Origin: CAZOWL01 sp964583605
Lineage (GTDB): Bacteria; Pseudomonadota; Gammaproteobacteria; Chromatiales; Chromatiaceae
Reading direction: 5' to 3'
Assembly (NCBI GenBank): GCA_964583605.1
Contig: CAZOWL010000036.1
Span: forward strand, 1-37,567
Length of the DNA stretch: 37,567 nt
The stretch's first letter is position 1. Each line of letters starts with the position of its first letter. A program made the position numbers and the translations under genes. This document shows, in pieces, positions 7,284-14,739 of the stretch. Under the pieces are notes generated by a model. The model searched no databases. It worked only from the letters and a program-made list of their open reading frames with translations, and was not told the origin of the DNA.

Positions 7284-9094
7284 TACGTGCGGGCGGCGCG
7301 CTTGCGCTCGTGCTCTTTGAGCCAGCGCTTGCGAATGCGGATGGCCTGGGGCGTGATCTCGACCAGCTCGTCGTCCTCGATGAATTCGAGCGCCTGCTCG
7401 AGCGTGAAGCGGACCGGCGGGGTCAAGAGGATGTTCTCGTCGGAGCCGGCGGCACGGATGTTGGTGAGCTGTTTGGCCTTGAGAGGGTTGACGGTGAGGT
7501 CGTTGTCGCGCGAGTGGATGCCCACGATCTGGCCCTCATAGACCTCCTCACCGGGCGCGATCAGCATCCGGCCGCGCTCTTGGAGGTTGAACAGGGCGTA
7601 GCCGAGCGCCTTGCCGGTGGCATTGGAGATCATGACGCCGTTGCGGCGCGGGGCGATGCCGCCGCGATTGGCCGGCCCGTAGTGGTCGAAGACGTGGTAC
7701 TTGAGCCCGGTACCCGAGGTGAGGGTCATAAACTCGGTCTGGAAGCCGATCAGTCCGCGCGACGGGATCTCGTAGTCGAGCCGCACCCGGCCGCGGCCGT
7801 CCGGGACCATGTCCTTGAGCTCCCCGCGGCGCTCGCCGAGGGCCTGCATGATCGCGCCTTGCGAGCCCTCGTCGACGTCGACGGTCAGCTGCTCGTACGG
7901 CTCGCAGAGCTCGCCGTCGACCTCGCGGAAGATCACCTCGGGGCGCGAGACGGCCAGCTCGTAGCCTTCGCGGCGCATGTTCTCGAGCAGGATCGACAGA
8001 TGGAGCTCGCCGCGCCCGGAGACCCGGAACTTCTCCGGGTCCGGACCCTCCTCGACGCGCAATGCCACGTTGTGGATCAGCTCACGCTCGAGCCGCTCCT
8101 TGAGCTGCCGCGAGGTCAGGTACTTGCCTTGCCGACCGGCAAACGGCGAGGTGTTGACCTGGAACGTCATGCTGACGGTCGGCTCGTCGATAGCCAGCGA
8201 CGGCAGCGCCTCGACACGCTCCGGATCGCAGAGGGTGTCGGAGACGTTCGGCGCCTCGATCCCTGTGAGCGCGACGATGTCACCGGCCTCGGCCTCCGGC
8301 ACCTCGAAGCGGTCGAGGCCAAGATAGCCGTAGACGAGCCCGACCTTGGCCCGCTGTCGATCCCCTTCGCGCTTGACGACGACGATCTGCTGATTCGAGC
8401 GCACTCGGCCACGGCGGATGCGACCGATCGCGATCGCGCCGACGAACGAGCTGTAATCGAGCGTCGAAACCTGCATCTGAAACGGGCCTTCGGGGTCGAC
8501 CTCCGGCGGCGGACAGTGCGCGACGATCGCCTCGAAGAGTGGCGTCATGTCGCCGGCCGCGACATCCTCGCTGAGACCGGCATAGCCGTTCAACGCCGAG
8601 GTGTAGACGATCGGGAAATCGAGCTGGGCATCGCTCGCGCCGAGTCGATCGAAGAGGTCGAACACCTGGTCGACCACCCAGCCGGGGCGAGCACCCGGCC
8701 GATCGATCTTGTTGACCACGACGATCGGCCGCAGACCATGAGCAAAGGCCTTGCTCGTCACGAACCGCGTCTGCGGCATTGGCCCCTCCTGTGCATCGAC
8801 GAGTAGCAGCACCGAGTCGACCATCGAGAGCACGCGCTCGACCTCGCCGCCGAAATCCGCATGCCCCGGGGTGTCGACGATATTGATGCGGTAGCCCTGC
8901 CAGGTCAGCGCCGTATTCTTCGATAGGATCGTGATGCCTCGCTCGCGCTCGAGGTCATTGGAGTCCATGACCCGCTCGACCGGGCCAAACCGCTCGCCCA
9001 AGGTCCCGGACTGTTGCAGCAGCTTGTCCACGAGCGTCGTCTTGCCATGGTCCACGTGGGCGATGATGGCGATGTTGCGGAGCTTGTCGATCAC
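7283..9094 (-). CDS. typA: ribosome-associated GTPase TypA/BipA
   Basis: A 603-residue translational GTPase, the usual length for BipA. The G motifs are intact: AHVDHGKT (12-19), DTPGH (74-78) and NKID (128-131). The switch I stretch RGIT is also present. Elongation-factor domains 2, 3 and 5 and the BipA-specific C-terminal domain follow, including SRGLIGFQTEFMT. BipA binds the 70S ribosome and supports 50S assembly and growth under cold or stress. The start is GTG 9094, giving MIDKLRNIAIIAHVDHGKTT, which is the conserved N-terminus, with GGAG ten bases upstream. A long non-coding stretch precedes it. Confidence 0.97.
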   Translation of the reverse strand: MIDKLRNIAIIAHVDHGKTTLVDKLLQQSGTLGERFGPVERVMDSNDLERERGITILSKNTALTWQGYRINIVDTPGHADFGGEVERVLSMVDSVLLLVDAQEGPMPQTRFVTSKAFAHGLRPIVVVNKIDRPGARPGWVVDQVFDLFDRLGASDAQLDFPIVYTSALNGYAGLSEDVAAGDMTPLFEAIVAHCPPPEVDPEGPFQMQVSTLDYSSFVGAIAIGRIRRGRVRSNQQIVVVKREGDRQRAKVGLVYGYLGLDRFEVPEAEAGDIVALTGIEAPNVSDTLCDPERVEALPSLAIDEPTVSMTFQVNTSPFAGRQGKYLTSRQLKERLERELIHNVALRVEEGPDPEKFRVSGRGELHLSILLENMRREGYELAVSRPEVIFREVDGELCEPYEQLTVDVDEGSQGAIMQALGERRGELKDMVPDGRGRVRLDYEIPSRGLIGFQTEFMTLTSGTGLKYHVFDHYGPANRGGIAPRRNGVMISNATGKALGYALFNLQERGRMLIAPGEEVYEGQIVGIHSRDNDLTVNPLKAKQLTNIRAAGSDENILLTPPVRFTLEQALEFIEDDELVEITPQAIRIRKRWLKEHERKRAART

Positions 9095-9933
9095 GCTCTG
9101 GGCGCTCCAAGGGCGCTAGTCGATGGGGAAAGGCGCGATCTCCGCGCCGATCACGTCTGAAGCGACCGGCTCGTCACCGCGAGCAGGCGCGCGAGTATAG
9201 CCGATTCCCACCGCTCGGCGCGGCGGCGCGCTCACCCCTGCGGGCCCGGACCCGCGGGCGCATGATCCTTGCTGAACACCGCGCGGGACGCACTTCCAGT
9301 GTCGTCCCGCCGCACACTCGAGGGCCGTGCAGTGTCACTCAATCTGTTAACGGTTGCTGTTCATGTCGATTGCTGAAATCTAACCGCAATATTTCCTCCA
9401 TCAACCCGAAATTCCAGATACCAACAGATCCTGTGGATAAGTGTGTGCATAAGCCCTGAGCAGCGCCTCTAAGCCTAAGTCAGGCTTAAGGCTAGAACAG
9501 ATTGTCGAGATTTTGGCCAACTCGCAAAATATTTATAAATCCGTTACTTAAAATCCCGTCATACCGACGAAGCCGGTAAGCTCCGGCGCCACGCCGCGAG
9601 AGCCGTCAAGAAACCGCCATGTGCACAACCTACCTTGACTCGGAGCGACATCTCTGAAGCGGAGCGCGCGTTCGTCGACCAAGACTGAAGAGCGCGGCCG
9701 TGCTCGTTCGCCGGCGCGCGGTAGCCCGCATGCGTCATCGGACGGGCGCACGACTGAGGACGGGGCCTGTTGCTGACTACACCGACAAAACCGGTTGCGC
9801 TCAAGGGCGAAAGCGGTCAGCATAGATCCCTTATCAGCCGGACGCAGAAGCCGGCCATGCCTGCCGCATTGCCCCCAAAAATCGCACCCCGAGTAAGAAA
9901 CGCTCTACACGGAAGCCGTAGCTGTAGCCGACC
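9095..9933. other. long intergenic region with A+T-rich core
   Basis: These 839 bases without a supported gene lie between the divergent typA and moxR genes. The part around 9340-9560 is strikingly A+T-rich for this genome (for example around 9520-9555) and contains two DnaA-box sequences (9432-9452). An inverted repeat, AAGCCT/AGGCTT, lies at 9471-9487. The portion 9561-9830 is GC-rich, has open frames on the minus strand without recognisable motifs, and begins with a small imperfect palindrome (ACCG...CCGGT, 9563-9577). Promoters for both flanking genes should be here, but I could not fix them. Confidence 0.45.
9432..9452 (-). promoter_or_regulatory. pair of DnaA boxes
   Basis: TGTGGATAA (9432-9440) and TGTGCATAA (9444-9452) are the complements of TTATCCACA and TTATGCACA. 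Both fit the DnaA-box consensus TTATNCACA exactly and are directly repeated 12 bases apart. They lie in an A+T-rich patch. This could be a replication-linked element or a DnaA-regulated promoter. Confidence 0.5.
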
Positions 9934-10890
9934 ATGACCCCTGCCGATCTCAAGCCCGTCCGCGATCATCTCGCCTCACGCATCATCGGCCAACAGAAGT
10001 TCATCGACAGCATGCTCGTCTGCCTGCTGAGCGACGGCCATCTGCTCATCGAAGGTATGCCCGGCCTGGCGAAGACCACCGCCGTGAAGGCCCTCGCCGA
10101 CGCGATCGAGGGTGACTTCCACCGCATCCAGTTCACACCCGATCTGTTGCCATCGGACCTGATCGGCACCGACATCTATCGGCACGAGAAGGGCGATTTC
10201 GAATTCCGCCCCGGCCCCCTGTTTCACAACGTCCTCCTCGCCGACGAGGTCAACCGTGCACCGGCCAAGGTCCAATCCGCCCTCCTCGAGGCGATGGCGG
10301 AGCGCCAGATCACGGTCGGCCAGCGGACCTATCCGCTCCCGCGGCTCTTCATGGTCTTGGCGACGCAGAATCCGGTCGAGCAGGAAGGCACCTATCACCT
10401 CCCCGAGGCCCAGCTCGACCGCTTTCTGATGCAGGCGGTCGTGACCTACCCGACCCGTGACGAGGAGCTGCGCATCCTCGAGCTCGACAGCCAGCAGCAG
10501 AAAGCGAGCTACGCGCCGCCGGCCAATCCCCTGTCGCAGGCCGAGCTGTTCGGTATGCGTCGCGACGTGGCCAACCTGTACCTGGACCCGAGATTGCACA
10601 GCTATATCGTCGATCTCGTCCAGGCCACGCGCACGCCGAAGGTCTATGACGCCGATCTCGACCGCTGGTGCCGCTTCGGGGCCTCGCCCCGGGCGAGCAT
10701 CGCGCTGGCCCGCTGCGCCCGCGCCCGCGCCTGGATCGACGGCGACCAGTTCGTCGCCCCGCACCACATCCAGGCCGTGGCCCCGGAGATCCTCCGGCAT
10801 CGCCTGCTGTTGACCTTCGAGGCCGAGGCCGAGGGGGTCACGACGGATACCTTCGTCAACCGACTGCTCAATCTCGTCGCCATCCCCTAG
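9934..10890 (+). CDS. MoxR-type AAA+ ATPase
   Basis: A 318-residue MoxR family AAA+ ATPase. Walker A is GMPGLAKT (41-48), Walker B is LLADE (101-105), and sensor 1 is in ATQNPVEQEGTY. MoxR proteins act as chaperone-like partners of von Willebrand factor A (VWA) domain proteins, and genes for such proteins follow here (DUF58, BatA, BatB). The gene opens a seven-gene set running to 18601. No strong ribosome binding site is visible before ATG 9934, but the N-terminal alignment fits the family. The only sizeable gap in the set (260 bases, holding a hairpin repeat) comes directly after this gene. Confidence 0.95.
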   Translation: MTPADLKPVRDHLASRIIGQQKFIDSMLVCLLSDGHLLIEGMPGLAKTTAVKALADAIEGDFHRIQFTPDLLPSDLIGTDIYRHEKGDFEFRPGPLFHNVLLADEVNRAPAKVQSALLEAMAERQITVGQRTYPLPRLFMVLATQNPVEQEGTYHLPEAQLDRFLMQAVVTYPTRDEELRILELDSQQQKASYAPPANPLSQAELFGMRRDVANLYLDPRLHSYIVDLVQATRTPKVYDADLDRWCRFGASPRASIALARCARARAWIDGDQFVAPHHIQAVAPEILRHRLLLTFEAEAEGVTTDTFVNRLLNLVAIP

Positions 10891-10977
10891 ATGACGCGCT
10901 CTCAGAGCCGCCATGCACCTTCCGTCGCGGGCCGGGAGCCGCCACCGCGGAACCCCATGCCGGCCGGTGGCTGCCGG

Positions 10978-11097
10978 CTAACGATCATGGGGCGAGGCGA
11001 GCCACCCCAGATGATGAAAGGTCACCTCGCCCCTGATCGTTCCCTCACCCCAACCCTCTCCCAGAGGGCGAGGGAGCGAACCTGCTACGCGAATTTC
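10978..11097 (-). repeat. 120-bp dispersed hairpin repeat, copy A
   Basis: The same 120-base sequence occurs at 22791-22910 and 25639-25758 (plus orientation), with a truncated copy at 36306-36343. This copy is in minus orientation between moxR and the DUF58 gene. Each full copy ends in a long hairpin of about 20 base pairs with one bulged A and a loop of about 20 bases. It also carries a smaller CCCTC/GAGGG hairpin common in proteobacterial interspersed repeats. Confidence 0.85.
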
Positions 11098-11150
11098 CTA
11101 GTCAGGCCGCGAGCCAGCGCGGCAGCCGGACAAGACCGGCGGAGGTGACG

Positions 11151-12068
11151 ATGAGCCTCTACCCGCGTCTCGACGACCTGCTCGAGCTGCGCCATCAGGC
11201 CCACACGCTGGGTGTGGCGTCTCATCACCTGGTCAACTCGACCTTTGCCGGCCTCTACGCCTCGGTCTTCCGCGGTGCCGGGATCAACTTCGAGGAGGTA
11301 CGCGAGTACCGCGAAGGGGATGACATTCGTTACATGGACTGGAAGGTCACGGCTCGCACCGACGAGCCGCACATGAAGATCTTCCGCGAAGAGCGCGAGC
11401 GCAGTGTCGTGCTCTGCGTCGACAAGGGGCCGCATATGGCGTTCGGCACCCGCGGCACCTTCAAGTCGGTCCAGGCGGCCCGCGCTGCGGCCTTAATCGG
11501 TTGGGCGGCAAGCCGGCTCAATGACCGCGTCGGCGGCCTGGTGTTCGGCGATCCCCGCAGCGGCCTGCAGCACTTCCGCCCGGCTCGCGGACGGCGCGCC
11601 CTGTGGCAGCTGCTGCGCACCCTGACCGAAGCTGGCACCACGCAGGACACCTCGATCGACTGCCTGGCCGGGGCCTTGAAGCGCGCCACCCGCGGTCTGC
11701 CCACCGGCTCGCTCGTGTTCGTGATCGCCGATCTCAACCGTGACGCCCTCGGCCTGGAGCAGATCCTGGGGGGCCTGATCCAACGTCATGCCGTCGTGCT
11801 GCTCCCCATCGACGACCCGGCCGACTGGGATATCCCGGCGATGGGGATGACAACCTTCACGGGCACCGACGGCACCCTGATCGAGATCGACACCGACGAT
11901 CTGGCGGCCCGGCGCGCGTTCCGCGAGCGCTGGGAGGCTCGGCGGGCGCTGTTGCAGAAGATGGCCCACCGACTGCGCATCTTCCTGCTGCCGGTGCGAA
12001 CCGATCGGGAGATCCATCTCTCGCTGATCCGCAGCCTCGAGCAGCGCGCCCGCTCGCGAGCCGTTTGA
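11151..12068 (+). CDS. DUF58 domain protein of the MoxR/Bat operon
   Basis: A 305-residue DUF58 protein. The family signature is visible near residues 44-56 (FEEVREYREGDDIRYMDWKVTAR), followed by a VWA-like half with VVLCVDKGPHMAFG, where the usual MIDAS is degenerate. DUF58 proteins are encoded next to MoxR in most bacteria and are thought to take part in metal-ion-linked assembly or activation of protein complexes. The start is ATG 11151 with GGAGG at 11141-11145; a GTG at 11145 lies inside that ribosome binding site and is not used. The stop overlaps the next start (TGATG), so translation is coupled downstream. Confidence 0.92.
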   Translation: MSLYPRLDDLLELRHQAHTLGVASHHLVNSTFAGLYASVFRGAGINFEEVREYREGDDIRYMDWKVTARTDEPHMKIFREERERSVVLCVDKGPHMAFGTRGTFKSVQAARAAALIGWAASRLNDRVGGLVFGDPRSGLQHFRPARGRRALWQLLRTLTEAGTTQDTSIDCLAGALKRATRGLPTGSLVFVIADLNRDALGLEQILGGLIQRHAVVLLPIDDPADWDIPAMGMTTFTGTDGTLIEIDTDDLAARRAFRERWEARRALLQKMAHRLRIFLLPVRTDREIHLSLIRSLEQRARSRAV

Positions 12069-12664
12069 TGCCGACCCCAACCGCCCCCCCCAGCCTCCCC
12101 CCGATGGTCCCCGGCGCCGAGGCGCTGCGCGACATCTACGGTATCCAAGGCGTCCCCTGGTGGCCGCTCGCACCGGGCTGGTGGTGGCTCGCCGGCGGGC
12201 TCCTGGTGCTGCTGCTCATCCTCTATCGCTGGCGCCCGCGGCGCCCCGCCACGCTGCGCCTCCCGCCCCTGCTGCTCGGCAGCTGGCGCGGGGCGGCCGC
12301 TCGGGAGCTACGCGCCCTGCGCCGGCGGGTCTCCGAGCAGCCTGCCAAACAGAGCGCCGGCGAGTTCTCGGAGCTGCTGCGGCGCATTGCGATGGCCCGT
12401 CTCGGCCGCGCCGCCTGCGCCGGACTCACGGGCCCGGAATGGCTGCGCTGGCTGCGCGCCCAGGATCCAAACGGCTTCGACTGGGAGGAGCATGCACAGC
12501 TACTTCTGGCCGCGCCTTACGCGCCGCCCAACGCCCCGGAGTCGCGCGCATCACTGCCGACGCTGATCGCCGCCGCCGAGGCCTGGATCTCGGCGACACC
12601 AACCTCAACGACTCACCAAGCCGACCACGCCGAGAGCGGGCAGGAGGCGGCACGGGTTGTTTGA
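12068..12664 (+). CDS. DUF4381 domain membrane protein
   Basis: A 198-residue DUF4381 protein. A Pro-rich N-terminus with LRDIYGIQGVPWWPLAPGWWW leads into one membrane helix (about residues 34-57), then a basic linker and a helical cytoplasmic domain. This layout is standard for the third gene of Bat operons, where it probably anchors the MoxR/VWA complex at the inner membrane. The start ATG overlaps the upstream stop by one base, and its 3' end overlaps the next gene by eight bases. The exact role is unknown. Confidence 0.85.
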   Translation: MPTPTAPPSLPPMVPGAEALRDIYGIQGVPWWPLAPGWWWLAGGLLVLLLILYRWRPRRPATLRLPPLLLGSWRGAAARELRALRRRVSEQPAKQSAGEFSELLRRIAMARLGRAACAGLTGPEWLRWLRAQDPNGFDWEEHAQLLLAAPYAPPNAPESRASLPTLIAAAEAWISATPTSTTHQADHAESGQEAARVV

Positions 12665-13718
12665 GCTCCACTGGCCCTGGGCTGGTCTCCTCTTGCCCCT
12701 ACCCTGGCTGCTGCGCCTCCTGTGGCCGCGGCTGAGGGGCAATGCGGCGTCTGCCTCCGAGGCACCGGCCGCGCCTTCAGAGGGTCAACGCGTCACGCTG
12801 CTGCACCCCCACGTGCAGGATCTCACGCTGGCCTTTCAGGCGCGCCGCCCGCGGCGGCCGATCACCGGTTGGCTTTACCAGGCGCTGCTTGCCCTCCTCT
12901 GGACGGCCCTGGTCGTGACCCTGATGCGGCCCCAGTGGCTCGAGCCATACACCGAGGTGAGCCGGCCGGGCTATGACCTGATGGTGGCCGTCGACGCCTC
13001 ACACTCGATGGACGCGCTCGACTTCACCGTCGGCGGCCGACAGGTGACGCGCATGGCCGTCGTCAAGGGTGTGATGGGCCGCTTCATCGACAATCGCGAA
13101 GGCGATCGCGTCGGCCTCATCCTGTTCGGGACCGAGGCCTTCCTGCTGGCGCCCCTCAGCCTCGATCGGCACGCCGTGAGCCAGCTCCTCGATGGCGTTG
13201 TGCCGAGCATCGCCGGTCCGGCGACGGCCTTGGGTGACGGTATCGCGCTCGGCGTCCGCAAGCTTCGCGAGCGCCCCGAGGGGTCACGCGTGATGATCGT
13301 GATCGCCGATGGGGACAACAACGCCGGCCACTTCGCGCCCGGCGAGGCCGCCATGCTCGCCCGTCTCGCCGGCGTGCGCATCTATGTCATCGGTGTCGGC
13401 AGCCGGCAGGAGCGCATCCCGATCACCGAGGACGGCGAGATCCGCTACCGCGACGACCTGACGATGGACGAGGACGCCCTGCAGCGCATCGCCGAGGTCA
13501 CCGGCGGGGCCTACTTCCGCGCCACCGACACCGATGCCCTGGAGGAGATCTCCGAGCGCATCGATCGCCTCGAGAAGACCGAGGCCGAGTCGCGGACGGC
13601 CTTCCTGCCTCGCCCGCTGTATCGCTGGCCCCTTGGGGTCGGTCTGCTCGCACTGCTAGCCCTCGGCCTCTTCCCGGAAGGTCGCCGACGCTTCGCACGG
13701 GGGCCCGCCGGTGCCTGA
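12657..13718 (+). CDS. VWA domain protein, BatA-like
   Basis: A 353-residue membrane-anchored VWA protein. Membrane segments lie at about residues 8-25 and 72-92, with a third near the C-terminus (about 323-342). The metal-ion-dependent adhesion site (MIDAS) is present: DASHS at 113-117, a Thr in GPATALGDG, and Asp in IADGDNN. In Bacteroides and Leptospira, Bat proteins are linked to oxygen or oxidative-stress tolerance. The start is TTG 12657, preceded by GGAGG at 12643-12647 (nine-base spacing), and overlaps DUF4381 by eight bases. It overlaps the next VWA gene by eight bases. Confidence 0.93.
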   Translation: MFELHWPWAGLLLPLPWLLRLLWPRLRGNAASASEAPAAPSEGQRVTLLHPHVQDLTLAFQARRPRRPITGWLYQALLALLWTALVVTLMRPQWLEPYTEVSRPGYDLMVAVDASHSMDALDFTVGGRQVTRMAVVKGVMGRFIDNREGDRVGLILFGTEAFLLAPLSLDRHAVSQLLDGVVPSIAGPATALGDGIALGVRKLRERPEGSRVMIVIADGDNNAGHFAPGEAAMLARLAGVRIYVIGVGSRQERIPITEDGEIRYRDDLTMDEDALQRIAEVTGGAYFRATDTDALEEISERIDRLEKTEAESRTAFLPRPLYRWPLGVGLLALLALGLFPEGRRRFARGPAGA

Positions 13719-14739
13719 GCTCGGCTTCCATTTCGAGCAGCCGGGCTGGCTCTGGCTCCTACTGGCCGTCGTCCCGGTGGCAATCTGGCTCTGGCGCAGC
13801 GCGGCAAAGGCCGCGCGCGGCCCGGTCCATCGCTATGCCGATGCGCACCTGCTGCCCTATCTCACGGGTACCCGCGAGCTCAAGACCCGCGAGCGCTGGG
13901 GACAATTCCTATCCTGGTCACTGCTGTGGGCGCTCTTGATCATCGCGATGGCCGGCCCGCGCTGGGACTACGACGAGCGCCGTCTGTTTCAAACGGGCGA
14001 TAATCTGCTGCTCCTGCTCGATATCTCGCGGTCGATGGAGGTCAAGGATGTGGCCCCGAGCCGACTCGCCCGGGCGCGGCAGGAGCTCGCCGACCTGCTG
14101 CGTCTGAACCGCGAGGTCCGCCTTGGCCTGATCGCCTTTGCCTCGGTGCCGCATGTCATCCAGCCGGTCAGCGAGGACTCCGCAGCGATCCGCAACAGCC
14201 TCCCGGCGCTCTCGACGGACCTCACGCAGCTGCCAGGCAGCCGCATCCTGGCCGCCCTGGACCGCGCCGAGATGCTCCTTGCCAATCTGCCCCACGAGGG
14301 TGCCCGATCCATCCTGCTGATCTCCGACGGCGACTTCGACGAGGCCGGCCTCACGGGTCGTGTCGCCGCGCTCGCCGCGCAAGGGATCCACCTCTACACA
14401 CTCGGGATCGGTACACCGGACGGCGGCCCCGTGCCGGGCCCGGCTGGAACGCGCCTGCTCGACCGGACCGGCGAGCCCGTGCGCTCGCGCCTCGATGCCC
14501 CCCTGCTGGAGGCGCTGGCCGCAGCCGGACAGGGACGCTACTGGGAGGCGACCTACCGCGATACTGACACGCGCGCCATACTCCAGGCAGCCGCGGCGAG
14601 CGACCTGCCTCCGGCAGTCACGGACGAGCGGGCCCGCATCTGGAACGATCGTTTCTATCTGCCGGTCTTATTGGCTGCGATCCTGTTGTTGAATCGATTT
14701 CGCGCCCGGAGCACTCGCCGGGCCGCCATCAGCCCATGA
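13711..14739 (+). CDS. VWA domain protein, BatB-like
   Basis: A 342-residue second VWA protein. Membrane helices are at about residues 12-28 and 67-83, and near the C-terminus (YLPVLLAAILLLN). MIDAS residues are D-I-S-R-S at 104-108 and Asp in LISDGDFDEAG. It is probably the partner of the preceding BatA-like protein; the two domains face the periplasm. The GTG start at 13711 overlaps the end of the upstream gene, and the stop overlaps the BatC start (ATGA). The family is certain; its role in this organism is inferred from operon context. Confidence 0.93.
   Translation: MPELGFHFEQPGWLWLLLAVVPVAIWLWRSAAKAARGPVHRYADAHLLPYLTGTRELKTRERWGQFLSWSLLWALLIIAMAGPRWDYDERRLFQTGDNLLLLLDISRSMEVKDVAPSRLARARQELADLLRLNREVRLGLIAFASVPHVIQPVSEDSAAIRNSLPALSTDLTQLPGSRILAALDRAEMLLANLPHEGARSILLISDGDFDEAGLTGRVAALAAQGIHLYTLGIGTPDGGPVPGPAGTRLLDRTGEPVRSRLDAPLLEALAAAGQGRYWEATYRDTDTRAILQAAAASDLPPAVTDERARIWNDRFYLPVLLAAILLLNRFRARSTRRAAISP

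Noticed and set aside
7160..8806. A 548-codon plus-strand open frame across typA
   Set aside because: Antisense to an intact TypA; long antisense frames are expected at this GC content.
9548..9823. Minus-strand open frame of 91 codons in the typA-moxR gap
   Set aside because: No ribosome binding site or motif; composition typical of random GC-rich sequence.
9976..10914. A 312-codon minus-strand open frame across moxR
   Set aside because: Antisense to MoxR with intact Walker motifs; no independent evidence.
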